Notes: generated by a model not told the origin, from the sequence alone. A stretch of 9,647 nucleotides of DNA from Chloroflexota bacterium (GCA_021788565.1 JAJYKO010000138.1:1-9647); one strand, 5' to 3'. Counted from the stretch's first letter, positions 1-6,643 are shown. Made by a program: numbers and translations.

Positions 1-52
1 ACGCAGTTCATCGGAATACATCTTGCTTTTGCGTCCGCTTGCCGGAGTTAAG

Positions 53-400
53 ATGCTGGGAGCGTTAGTACGTCTAGTCATTACCGCCATCGCTGTAGTC
101 GTGGCAGCCAACGTGCTTCCGGGCTGGCTTGTGATCCAGAATCAGGATCTCCGCTCGGTCCTGGTGTTCGCGCTTGTCCTGGGCATTCTGAACGCACTGG
201 TCAGGCCGATCCTGCTGCTACTCACCCTGCCGCTCAACATCCTGACGCTAGGGCTCTTCACCCTGGTCGTCAACGCGATCGTGTTCTGGGTGGCGGCCGC
301 GCTTTCCTCGAGTGTCCACGTGACAGGTTTCGTCGGTGCTTTCTTGGCAGCGCTGGTGGTGAGCATCGTGAGTTTCGTTCTGTCCAGGTTCGTACCCTAG
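53..400 (+). CDS. PF04020-type (phage holin superfamily IV-like) small membrane protein
   Basis: This 115-residue protein is almost entirely hydrophobic, with four likely membrane helices at about residues 4-24, 34-56, 58-83 and 90-112. The central stretch with N-A-L-V-R-P, then T-L-P-L-N and T-L-G-L-F, is the hallmark of the PF04020 family, which is annotated as 'phage holin family' although most members are chromosomal inner-membrane proteins of unknown role. I chose the ATG at 53 because GGAG lies at 44-47, five bases upstream. A TTG at 23 would add ten residues but has no comparable ribosome binding site. The next gene on the same strand begins 79 bp downstream, so the two could share a transcript. 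There are no lysis genes or other phage genes nearby, so a phage origin is not supported. The family call is solid and the function is unknown. Confidence 0.85.
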   Translation: MLGALVRLVITAIAVVVAANVLPGWLVIQNQDLRSVLVFALVLGILNALVRPILLLLTLPLNILTLGLFTLVVNAIVFWVAAALSSSVHVTGFVGAFLAALVVSIVSFVLSRFVP

Positions 401-450
401 CGATCACCCCTGAGTCTCTCGCGGCTGATACCACATCTCCATCGGCGGGT

Positions 451-462
451 GGCGGCGCCGCC
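451..462. other. 12-bp GC palindrome in the 401-479 intergenic gap
   Basis: The gap between the holin-like gene and yvcK contains the perfect palindrome GGCGGCGCCGCC, just ahead of the purine-rich GGAAAGG used by yvcK. As RNA it could only form a stem of about four pairs around a four-base loop. In GC-rich DNA this may be chance. No clear promoter or terminator is visible in the gap. Confidence 0.3.
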
Positions 463-479
463 TGGAAAGGTAAAGAGAG

Positions 480-1805
480 TTGAGCATCTTGAAGTGGCTC
501 TATCCTGGAATGAGGATAAAGCGCTGGCTGCTGATGATGACGGTCGGGCTCGTGTCGCTTAGCCTCGGTTTCGGCTACATGCTTGTGCAGGTCTACCGCA
601 CTCAGCCGTTCCCCGACTTCGTCGGCGACCTTACCCTCCAGTTCATCGATCGGCCCATCCGAGGTGTCATCTTCATGCTCGTCGGGGCTGCTCTGACGCT
701 GGTCGCCTTCTGGAGGCTCAACGAATCGCTGCTCTCGGCCGTGATGCCCGACGGCCACAACAATCTGGTGGACATCGTCTACAACCATCGCCAGCGCAAG
801 CGGGGGCCCAAGATCGTAGTCATCGGGGGTGGAACGGGGCTGTCCACCCTGCTCAGGGGCATCAAGGAGTACACCACCAACGTGACAGCCATAGTGACGG
901 TGGCCGACGACGGCGGCAGTTCCGGGCGGCTCAGGCGTGAGCTTGGGGTGCTCCCACCCGGCGACTTTCGAAACTGCATAGCCGCCCTGGCGGACGCAGA
1001 GCCCCTCATGACCAAGCTGTTTCAGTACCGCTTCAGCGAGGGCTCTGGGCTCGATGGTCACTCCTTCGGCAACCTGTTCATCGTCGCGATGAGTGGTGTC
1101 ACCGGCAGCTTCGAGCAGGCTATAAGGGAATCGGGCCGGGTCCTGGCGGTTCGAGGACAGATCCTTCCCTCTACCATAGAGAACGTGACGCTCTGCGCCG
1201 AACTGGCGGACGAGGTCCACGTGGCCGGCGAGAGCCAGATAAGCCTGTCCAACAAGGCGATCAAGCGGGTATACCTGCAGCCGGAGTATCCGATGGCCTA
1301 CCCGGAAGCGATAAGGGCGATCCTGGATGCTGACTACATCGTGGTGGGACCCGGAAGCCTCTACACCAGCATCCTCCCGAATCTCCTCGTGCGCGACCTG
1401 GCGTCAGCCCTGGTAGCCTCGAACGCGCTGAAGGTGTACGTTTGCAACGTGGCAACCCAGCGAGGGGAGACGGATAACTTCACGGTGAAGGACCACGTCG
1501 CGGCACTGCTTCGTCACCTGTCCGAGAACCCGTTCCACTTTGTGCTGGCCAACGACAAGGTGGGCGCGGTCCTGCCGGCTCACTGGCACGTGAATCAGGT
1601 GGCTCCGACCGTGGAGGATCTGAAGCTCGCGGGCACGGAATTGGTGCAGGCCGACGTGGTTGACCCGAAGAACCCGCTTCGACACGATCCGAAGAAGCTG
1701 GCACAGGCGCTCATGCGGCTCTTCTACGACAAGGCCGAGGTCGCCAACCAGTCCAGAGCTAAAGAGCAGGAACCGGAGATCGAGGCGGGCGTGGGGTCGG
1801 CGTGA
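480..1805 (+). CDS. yvcK: YvcK/CofD-like gluconeogenesis factor with N-terminal membrane anchor
   Basis: This 441-residue protein belongs to the YvcK (UPF0052/CofD-like) family. In Bacillus and Listeria, YvcK binds UDP-N-acetylglucosamine and is needed for growth on gluconeogenic carbon sources and for cell-wall homeostasis. The core starts near residue 111. It shows the nucleotide-binding GGGTG (116-120), VADDGGSSGRLR (141-152), LPPGDFRNC (158-166), GHSFGNL (193-199), GPGSLYTSILPN (290-301) and CNVATQRGETDNF (322-334). Bacillus YvcK is about 317 residues. The extra length here is an N-terminal region with two membrane helices (about 16-38 and 61-80) and a basic linker (RQRKR, about 104-108). 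The start is TTG at 480, with GGAAAGG at 464-470 nine bases upstream. The ATG at 510 would keep both helices but has a poorer site. The usual partners rapZ/yvcJ and whiA are not adjacent. Family identity is very sure; the physiological role is by homology only. Confidence 0.95.
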   Translation: MSILKWLYPGMRIKRWLLMMTVGLVSLSLGFGYMLVQVYRTQPFPDFVGDLTLQFIDRPIRGVIFMLVGAALTLVAFWRLNESLLSAVMPDGHNNLVDIVYNHRQRKRGPKIVVIGGGTGLSTLLRGIKEYTTNVTAIVTVADDGGSSGRLRRELGVLPPGDFRNCIAALADAEPLMTKLFQYRFSEGSGLDGHSFGNLFIVAMSGVTGSFEQAIRESGRVLAVRGQILPSTIENVTLCAELADEVHVAGESQISLSNKAIKRVYLQPEYPMAYPEAIRAILDADYIVVGPGSLYTSILPNLLVRDLASALVASNALKVYVCNVATQRGETDNFTVKDHVAALLRHLSENPFHFVLANDKVGAVLPAHWHVNQVAPTVEDLKLAGTELVQADVVDPKNPLRHDPKKLAQALMRLFYDKAEVANQSRAKEQEPEIEAGVGSA

Positions 1806-1881
1806 AGCGAGCTGACAGCTATCGGCTATCGGCGAAAAGCGGGTGGCGACAAGCGATGGCTGGAGTCTCTCACCGCAATTC
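1806..1881. other. Convergent intergenic junction without a classical terminator
   Basis: These 76 bases separate the 3' ends of yvcK (+) and the glycosyltransferase (-). Neither strand shows a compact GC stem followed by a U-run. The only visible structure is the left heptamer array at 1810-1833, which can pair imperfectly with the right array at 1886-1920. Bidirectional termination by this long imperfect hairpin is possible but unproven. Confidence 0.4.
1810..1833 (+). repeat. Degenerate 7-bp tandem repeat, left array
   Basis: About three heptamer units (AGCTGAC, AGCTATC, GGCTATC, then GGC) lie directly after the yvcK stop codon. Read on the opposite strand, the units resemble those of the array at 1886-1920: aligning the 24 bases of this array's complement with that array gives 17 identical positions. 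The two arrays therefore face each other across the convergent gene junction and could fold into a long imperfect hairpin. Confidence 0.6.
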
Positions 1882-2622
1882 TCACTGCTTGCTGATGGCT
1901 GAGGGCTGACTGCTGATCGCTCGCTTCGCTAGTTCGCGCGCCCTGTCCTCGCTCCTCGCCACCACCTGCTCCTGAAATGCGTCCCAATTCCTGGCCTCGT
2001 TGTAATCCAGGTGGTAGACCACGTTATCCTCCTGGATCATGCATGGACGGTTCAGGGCGGGGAACAGCCTGGAGAGGAAAACCGGTTCCCACATCTTCTC
2101 AGCAGAGCGCTTTCGATCCAGCACGTCGGTGGACCGTCGATAGTAGTCGAGCAGGATATCGCGAATCACTTCGTCCTGGCGGAAGATGGAGCCGGGCGTG
2201 AACAGCGGGACGTTCGATACGTACCCCGGCGGGAACGGGGAGTGCTGGCAGAAGGGCGCGACAAACCCGTACGTCGGGGTAGCCTGTATGGCGCTCAACA
2301 ATCCCGCGAGGGACGTCGGCGGCATCACGATATCGTCGTCCATGAAACAGAGGTTTGGCCCCTTTAGCGCCTCCAGGATCCGAAGCCGTCCTGTGCTGAA
2401 GGCGCGCTCCTTCTCCCGCAAATACTCGTAGTTGCAGGTGATGTGCCGGTCGAAGGCAAGGCGCAGGGCGAAAGCGACGTCGTCCCTGTTGATAACCGGC
2501 GTGTCCGACGTGTCGACTATGTAGATACGAATGTCGTGCACCTGCTGCAACAGCAAGCTCGACAGGGTCATCGCGAGGGTGGGCTTGCCACGCGTGAGAA
2601 TGCCGATCTCGATCTCGGCCAA
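1882..2622 (-). CDS. Family-2-like glycosyltransferase
   Basis: This 246-residue protein appears to be a GT-A fold glycosyltransferase, which would transfer a sugar from a nucleotide-sugar donor in the cytoplasm. The N-terminus (EIGILTRGKPTLAMTLSSLL, residues 5-24) has the pattern of a first beta strand followed by the helix of GT2 enzymes. IYIVDTSD (33-40) is the second strand with its Asp. CFMDDDIVM (92-100) carries the DxD-type metal and nucleotide-binding aspartates at 95-97. The start is TTG at 2622 because a perfect AGGAGG lies seven bases upstream (2630-2635); the open frame further upstream shows no homology-like sequence. No membrane segment is evident. The last 12 residues come from a heptamer repeat and are probably not functional. 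The gene is 145 bp downstream of the kinase on the same strand and converges with yvcK. Acceptor and pathway cannot be inferred; it is probably not part of the sugar catabolic operon. Confidence 0.75.
   Translation of the reverse strand: MAEIEIGILTRGKPTLAMTLSSLLLQQVHDIRIYIVDTSDTPVINRDDVAFALRLAFDRHITCNYEYLREKERAFSTGRLRILEALKGPNLCFMDDDIVMPPTSLAGLLSAIQATPTYGFVAPFCQHSPFPPGYVSNVPLFTPGSIFRQDEVIRDILLDYYRRSTDVLDRKRSAEKMWEPVFLSRLFPALNRPCMIQEDNVVYHLDYNEARNWDAFQEQVVARSEDRARELAKRAISSQPSAISKQ
1886..1920 (-). repeat. Degenerate 7-bp tandem repeat, right array, inside the glycosyltransferase 3' end
   Basis: Five consecutive heptamers can be read. On the minus strand they are GCGATCA, GCAGTCA, GCCCTCA, GCCATCA and GCAAGCA, with consensus GCNNTCA. 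They are in the reading frame of the glycosyltransferase, whose final residues AISSQPSAISKQ are translated from them before the stop at 1882-1884. Because 7 is not a multiple of 3, the units are read in successive frames, which gives the Ala/Ile/Ser/Gln-rich tail. This looks like a repeat that spread into the 3' end of a gene. Confidence 0.7.
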
Positions 2623-2629
2623 GAAGAAG

Positions 2630-2635
2630 CCTCCT
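2630..2635 (-). promoter_or_regulatory. Perfect Shine-Dalgarno AGGAGG fixing a TTG start
   Basis: The minus strand reads AGGAGG, then seven bases, then TTG at 2622. This decides the start of the glycosyltransferase and removes 121 codons of upstream open frame that lack any recognisable protein character. Confidence 0.8.
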
Positions 2636-2689
2636 GACTTGCGGCCGGCGCTCCTTCGCGGTCCGGAGCGGCGAGGCGAGTAGCGAACA

Positions 2690-2729
2690 GCCAGAAGCGA
2701 GATCACACTTCTTGCTTCTTGCTTCTGGC
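2690..2729 (-). repeat. Heptamer-based stem-loop in the glycosyltransferase leader
   Basis: GCCAGAAGCGAG (2690-2701) and CTTGCTTCTGGC (2718-2729) are complementary at 11 of 12 positions, the exception being a possible G-U pair in RNA, around a 16-base loop. The right arm belongs to a tandem heptamer: CTTCTTG (2708-2714), CTTCTTG (2715-2721) and CTTCTGG (2722-2728). No U-run follows on the minus strand, so it is not a classical terminator of the upstream kinase operon. It may be a structural element of the leader or simply a repeat. Confidence 0.55.
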
Positions 2730-2737
2730 CGGGGGCT

Positions 2738-2766
2738 AGTGTAGCACTTTCTCCCCGAGGGATAAA
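2738..2766 (-). promoter_or_regulatory. Possible sigma-70-like extended -10 promoter for the glycosyltransferase
   Basis: The minus strand shows TGCTACACT, an extended -10 (TGN) with a 4/6 match to TATAAT at 2738-2743. TTTATC lies exactly 17 bases upstream at 2761-2766 and is only a 3/6 match to TTGACA. It lies between the kinase stop and the glycosyltransferase start, where a promoter would be expected. This is a motif match only. Confidence 0.3.
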
Positions 2767-2767
2767 A

Positions 2768-4264
2768 CTACGTTTGCGACCTGCCCAGGGACTGCAGGGC
2801 GGCGAGGGCGTGCATCTGGCCGCTGGTCGCGGGATACAGATCCCTGTAGATGGCGTATAGCGAGTCGTAGAGATCCCGCACCTCGGGGTTGGGCTGGACC
2901 ACCTCCGCGGGTGGATTCCAGTCGGCGGCCTCGTCCGCCAACCCCACGGCAATAGCTGCCAGCAGGGCGTCTCCATATGCCGCACCGATGGTCTGTCTAG
3001 GCAACACCTGCGGACGGCCGGTAACGTCAGAGACTATCTGGGTCCACAGCCCGCCCCTGGTACCTCCACCTACCGCCACCAGCCGGGGTTCTTGCCCGCC
3101 CGCCTCCACCATCACCTCCAGGATGTGGCGCACCCCGTAGGCGGTGGCTTCCAGCAGGGACCGGTAGAGGTGGCCACGGCCGTGACTGAGGGTGAGGCCG
3201 CAGATCAAGCCCCGGGCCCACGGGTCGTAGATGGGAGTTCTCTCCCCCTCGAAGTAGGGCAGCACCACGAGGCCGTCGGAACCGGATGGCACCGCGGCGG
3301 CCTCTTCGAGAAGGGCGGCAAACGGCACGCCCCCGGCGATCTGGCGGAGCCAGCCGGTGAGGGCGCCGGAAGTGGACATACCGGCCGCGAGGTTGTGGGT
3401 GCCTGGGAAGACGCCCGAGGTTCCCCACAGCTTGTCATGAGCCCTGGGCTCCCTGAGCACCTGGACCAGGAACATGGTGGTGCCGTACATCAGCAAGAGG
3501 TCGCCGGGCTCGCGCACCCCCGCGCTCACAGCCTCGGACCAGGCATCGATGGTGCCGGCAGCCACGGGGGTCCCCGCCCGCAACCCGGTTAGCCTCGCCG
3601 CTTCCGCCGTCACGTTGCCCGCCACCTCGGCCGGCCACAGTAGCCTGGGCAGGGGCAATCCCGGGGCGATCTCCTTAGCCCATTCGTCGATCCAGCGGTT
3701 CCCGGCCAGGTCGTACAGCGGGTCGCACTGGCTGGCGGAGTGGTGGTCCAGCACGTACTCGCCGGTAAGGCGATGAACTATGAAGGAGCTCGCCATGAAG
3801 AAGCGGCGGGTCCTGGCCCACACGCCCGGCTCGTTTCGCCGGAGCCAGGCGAGCTTCGGTCCAACCGCCTGGGACGAAAGCAGCGATCCTCCCCTCCTGA
3901 GGATCTCGCCCTCACCGTAACGCTCGGTGAGCTCCTCGATCTCTCGCGCGGCTCGGGTGTCGATGCCGTATAGGATGGCCGGCCTCAAGGGGTTGCCGGC
4001 ATCGCCAGCCGGAAGCAGGCAGGGGCCGATCCCCGAGACGCACACCGCCGACACCGGGTCATCCGCCTTTTCCACCAGCTCGAGGCAGATGGACTGGAAG
4101 TCGGCCCACCAGACGCTCTCGGCGTCGTGCTCGGCCCAGCCCGGTCTGGGCAGGGAGAGCTGATGGGGTCGCTCGGCGATGGCCACCATCTCGCCGTCCG
4201 GCCTGGCGAGCACGCCTTTGGAGCTGGAGGTCCCAATATCTACCCCGAGCAGCAGCTCCGTCAT
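2768..4264 (-). CDS. FGGY-family carbohydrate kinase
   Basis: This 498-residue protein is a full-length FGGY sugar kinase, which phosphorylates a ketose or polyol with ATP in the cytoplasm. The N-terminal phosphate-binding motif GVDIGTSSSK is at 7-16, followed by RPGWAEHD at 40-47, typical of xylulokinase-like members. The likely catalytic aspartate is D240 in GTIDAWSEA. YGTT (260-263) is the nucleotide-binding segment starting the second domain, and VAVGGGTRGGLW (about 396-407) is the C-terminal ATP-binding motif. Where classical xylulokinases have a GQMHG-type substrate loop, this protein has SGIGPC (77-82), followed by YGIDTRA (99-105), so the substrate may differ from D-xylulose. Its ATG overlaps the upstream isomerase stop by four bases (ATGA, 4261-4264), implying translational coupling and a shared pathway. 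It is the last gene of the operon. Confidence 0.92.
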   Translation of the reverse strand: MTELLLGVDIGTSSSKGVLARPDGEMVAIAERPHQLSLPRPGWAEHDAESVWWADFQSICLELVEKADDPVSAVCVSGIGPCLLPAGDAGNPLRPAILYGIDTRAAREIEELTERYGEGEILRRGGSLLSSQAVGPKLAWLRRNEPGVWARTRRFFMASSFIVHRLTGEYVLDHHSASQCDPLYDLAGNRWIDEWAKEIAPGLPLPRLLWPAEVAGNVTAEAARLTGLRAGTPVAAGTIDAWSEAVSAGVREPGDLLLMYGTTMFLVQVLREPRAHDKLWGTSGVFPGTHNLAAGMSTSGALTGWLRQIAGGVPFAALLEEAAAVPSGSDGLVVLPYFEGERTPIYDPWARGLICGLTLSHGRGHLYRSLLEATAYGVRHILEVMVEAGGQEPRLVAVGGGTRGGLWTQIVSDVTGRPQVLPRQTIGAAYGDALLAAIAVGLADEAADWNPPAEVVQPNPEVRDLYDSLYAIYRDLYPATSGQMHALAALQSLGRSQT

Positions 4265-5679
4265 GCTGCCGTCCCGAGGCCGTCGTAGCGGATGTCGAGC
4301 ATCTCGCAGACGGCCCTTAGCTCGGCCACGTGGTCGCCGGGCACCGCGTGGATGTGGTTCGAGCCGTAGCGGGAGAGGAACTCCGTGGGGGACGCCTGCA
4401 ATCGAGCGAAGGCATGCGGCCAGACGTAGGTGGACTGTCTCATGAGGGACTCGTTGGTCTCCGCGTCGTACTGCTCGAAGCTGCCCCTGACCACCTGCAT
4501 CCGGTAGCGCCCGTCCTCGCGGGTGAGCCGCGCGAAGGTGAAGTCGCCGGGCGCCGCCAGGTGCTGGACGGAGGCACCCCCCGCCGGGAAGTAGAAATCG
4601 GCGGGGAACAGGTGAACGTGGCGGAGGTTCTCCTCCGGTTCGTCGCTGCGCGCGGCAAACCAGGTGGCGTGCTCGCCCGAGTTGCACAGATCCCAGATCT
4701 CCCGATCGGCGTGGTAGTGCCGCACGTCGGCGAAGAAGGCCGGCGTACCGGAGAGCCTACTCAGGATCTGCATAGTGAGGGCGCCGTCCATGTCGGCCTC
4801 GGTGGCGCAGACGTGGGGCTCCTTGGGGCCGTCCCAATCGTAGGGATCGTTCAGAAACGCCTCGGTAAGATCCATGGTGCAGAAGTGGTTGGTCAGCTCG
4901 GGCTGGCCCTTGATGCCCGAGAAGTCCAGGTGCCATTCCTCGATCAGCTCGTGCATGGCGTAATAGGAGCGGATCTGCCGCTCCAGCAGCTCAGGGGTGA
5001 ACCGCGCGCCGTCGTAATGGACATGGGCCACGCGCTTCTCCAGCCACTCTCGGGCCTGCCTGGCCCGGCTGGATGGGATCTTCTCGGAGCGATGCACCAG
5101 CTCCAGCTGGTCGATCTCCTCCACGTCGATCCCGAACTTCTCCATCCATTGCTGGGGACTCGCTACGGCGGTGTACATCCCCATGGAGCGACCACCGATG
5201 CGTCCAAAGGTGCTCCCCTGAAGAGAGCGCACGGCCGCGGCGGCGCGAGCGTACCTCTCGACCTTAGCCAGCACGGCCGGCTCCGAAATGCTGCCCCACG
5301 CCCGGCCGTGAACTCGGCCAATCTGGTCCAGGGCGCCACCGGCAGCCAGCATTCCCACCATGCCCGGGTATTCGGGGTTGATGTTGGAGAAGAGCATCAG
5401 TGGCCCCGGAGTGGCCCTGGCGGCTATCATCGAGAAGTGAGGGAAGGCCCAGACGGGGATGTTGAAGACGGTCAGGTCGGGCCTGACATCCGCCATCCGT
5501 CTGGCCTCGGAAGTGGCTAGGTCGTTGGTCCACACCGTCTCCCTGGCCCTCACCACCTCGTGACCGGCGGCCGCCAGCGTGCTTGCGATCTCCGCCTCAA
5601 CCCCCTGGCAGAACTCCGCCACCCTCTGATGCATGAAATCCCGACCGTCGGAGAAGGTAAGTAGGCCGATACGTGCCAT
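4261..5679 (-). CDS. L-fucose/L-arabinose isomerase family protein
   Basis: This 472-residue protein resembles metal-dependent aldose-ketose isomerases of the FucI/AraA superfamily, which convert an aldose into the matching ketose. The N-terminal part is an alternating alpha/beta region (RIGLLTFSDGRDF, 3-15). A conserved CATEADMDGALT segment is at 291-302 and FFADVRHYHADREIWDLCNSGEHATW at 315-340. The Mn-binding Glu and Asp of E. coli FucI are 24 residues apart (E337, D361); E294 and D318 here have exactly that spacing. The histidine-rich C-terminal SNHIHAVPGDH (440-450) probably supplies the third ligand. At 472 residues it is shorter than E. coli FucI (591). The ATG at 5679 is preferred because GGAGG (5685-5689) lies five bases upstream; an ATG at 5691 overlaps that site. 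It lies 30 bp behind the aldolase gene and overlaps the kinase. Isomerase plus kinase suggests ketose phosphate formation. The sugar is unknown. Confidence 0.85.
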   Translation of the reverse strand: MARIGLLTFSDGRDFMHQRVAEFCQGVEAEIASTLAAAGHEVVRARETVWTNDLATSEARRMADVRPDLTVFNIPVWAFPHFSMIAARATPGPLMLFSNINPEYPGMVGMLAAGGALDQIGRVHGRAWGSISEPAVLAKVERYARAAAAVRSLQGSTFGRIGGRSMGMYTAVASPQQWMEKFGIDVEEIDQLELVHRSEKIPSSRARQAREWLEKRVAHVHYDGARFTPELLERQIRSYYAMHELIEEWHLDFSGIKGQPELTNHFCTMDLTEAFLNDPYDWDGPKEPHVCATEADMDGALTMQILSRLSGTPAFFADVRHYHADREIWDLCNSGEHATWFAARSDEPEENLRHVHLFPADFYFPAGGASVQHLAAPGDFTFARLTREDGRYRMQVVRGSFEQYDAETNESLMRQSTYVWPHAFARLQASPTEFLSRYGSNHIHAVPGDHVAELRAVCEMLDIRYDGLGTAA

Positions 5680-5684
5680 CGTAG

Positions 5685-5689
5685 CCTCC
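5685..5689 (-). promoter_or_regulatory. Shine-Dalgarno GGAGG that decides the isomerase start
   Basis: GGAGG is followed by five bases and ATG at 5679. An in-frame ATG at 5691 would place the ribosome binding site inside the coding region, so the downstream ATG is preferred. Confidence 0.7.
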
Positions 5690-5709
5690 AAAGGACCTGA
5701 TGATGAGGC

Positions 5710-6618
5710 TTATTCAACCTTTTCGCGTCGGATTGGGAGCCCCGCTGCTTCTCCGGCGGCCAGGGCTGTTCGGGTCTCTTCCACAGTCATAAATGGTAGT
5801 GGTGAGGTCACATGGTCTTCCATCAATCCTATGGCCCTCCCGAGAACCTTGAGGGCGTGAATGCTTTTCCAGCCGTGCACCGGCATATACTTGGACACCC
5901 GAGCCTCGCAGTCGAATGCGGTGCTCAAGTCTCCGCGCTTGACGGCCGCCACCAGATCGGATAGAAGTCGCGGGTAGATGTTCGCTTCGCCCGGGACCAG
6001 CCCATCCGCGCCAGCCAGCAGGCTCACGACTGCCATAGGTGTCCAGCCTTGGAGCAGGGTGAACTCCGGGTCAGGGCGGTTCTGGAGAATCGTCCGAACG
6101 GTGTCCCAGTTACCCGAGCTGTCCTTCATGCCTGCCACCCCGGGCAGTTCGGCCAGCCGCAGAACCAACTCGGCTGAGACGGCCACCCTGGTGGCCGAGG
6201 GGATACTGTACAGCAGCACGGGCAGGTCGGCGGCTTCGACTGCTCGCCGGAAGTGATCGTAGAGGCGTTCATCATCGAATTCGCTGTAGTAGTACGGCGT
6301 GGTCACGACATAGCAGTCCAGACCGCGCCCGGACAGAGCACGGATCTCGTCTATCACGTCGGATGTGCTGGATCTGAGCACGCCGGCGATGACAGGGACC
6401 CGACCGGCGACGGCCTCCACCGCGGTTTCGACGAGCGTCTGCCGAACCGAGAGCTTCAGGTTGGGCCCCTCTCCCATGGAGCCGAGTAGGAAGAGACCGT
6501 TGGCGCCGCCCGCGAGGATGTGCTCCACCAGCCGGTGGACCGCGGGCCGGTCTAGCAGTTCGTCCTCGTCAATCGGCGTGAGCATGGGCGGAATGATGCC
6601 CGAGAGTCGAGTACTCAA
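5710..6618 (-). CDS. DapA/N-acetylneuraminate-lyase family aldolase (DHDPS-like)
   Basis: This 302-residue TIM-barrel class I aldolase family member forms a Schiff base with a 2-oxo acid. Visible hallmarks are LSGIIPPMLTP at the N-terminus (5-15), the carboxylate-binding loop GSMGE (46-50, in place of GTTGE), TPYYY (107-111), the catalytic tyrosine Y137 in YSIP and the Schiff-base lysine K165 in GMKDSSGN. E. coli DapA continues YNVPSR, with R138 binding aspartate semialdehyde; the aligned residue here is A142. True lysine-pathway dihydrodipicolinate synthase is therefore unlikely, and a sugar-acid aldolase, lyase or dehydratase is more likely. Start TTG 6618 fits the usual family N-terminus and has AGGAGG nine bases upstream; the ATG at 6657 has no such site. 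It lies 59 bp after the permease and 30 bp before the isomerase. The substrate is unknown. Confidence 0.88.
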   Translation of the reverse strand: MSTRLSGIIPPMLTPIDEDELLDRPAVHRLVEHILAGGANGLFLLGSMGEGPNLKLSVRQTLVETAVEAVAGRVPVIAGVLRSSTSDVIDEIRALSGRGLDCYVVTTPYYYSEFDDERLYDHFRRAVEAADLPVLLYSIPSATRVAVSAELVLRLAELPGVAGMKDSSGNWDTVRTILQNRPDPEFTLLQGWTPMAVVSLLAGADGLVPGEANIYPRLLSDLVAAVKRGDLSTAFDCEARVSKYMPVHGWKSIHALKVLGRAIGLMEDHVTSPLPFMTVEETRTALAAGEAAGLPIRREKVE

Positions 6619-6627
6619 GAAGTCGTC

Positions 6628-6633
6628 CCTCCT
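6628..6633 (-). promoter_or_regulatory. Perfect Shine-Dalgarno AGGAGG fixing a TTG start of the aldolase
   Basis: AGGAGG is followed by nine bases and TTG at 6618, giving a protein that begins MSTRLSG, the normal position for this family. The longer alternative from 6657 would run through this site. Confidence 0.8.
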
Positions 6634-6643
6634 TCGTGACTGA

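Noticed and set aside
53..400. Phage or prophage remnant suggested by the 'holin' family name
   Set aside because: No endolysin, integrase, structural phage gene or att-like repeat is nearby. PF04020 proteins are common chromosomal genes.
270..1220. Minus-strand open frame of 316 codons over the holin-like and yvcK genes
   Set aside because: It is antisense to strongly conserved YvcK motifs, its product is rich in R, P, H, E and D, and it has no plausible ribosome binding site.
1806..1930. CRISPR-like array from the repeated GCTGAT units
   Set aside because: The units are 7 bp, contiguous and degenerate, with no spacers; they are simple tandem repeats.
2623..2985. N-terminal extension of the glycosyltransferase frame to 2985
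   Set aside because: The added 121 codons overlap the kinase 3' end and the repeat stem-loop and look non-coding, while the AGGAGG at 2630-2635 points to TTG 2622.
4330..5520. Long open frame (396 codons) on the + strand opposite the isomerase gene
   Set aside because: It lies wholly antisense to a gene with clear isomerase motifs. Its translation is low-complexity in G, R, V, H and L with no recognisable domain, as expected for a GC-rich shadow frame.
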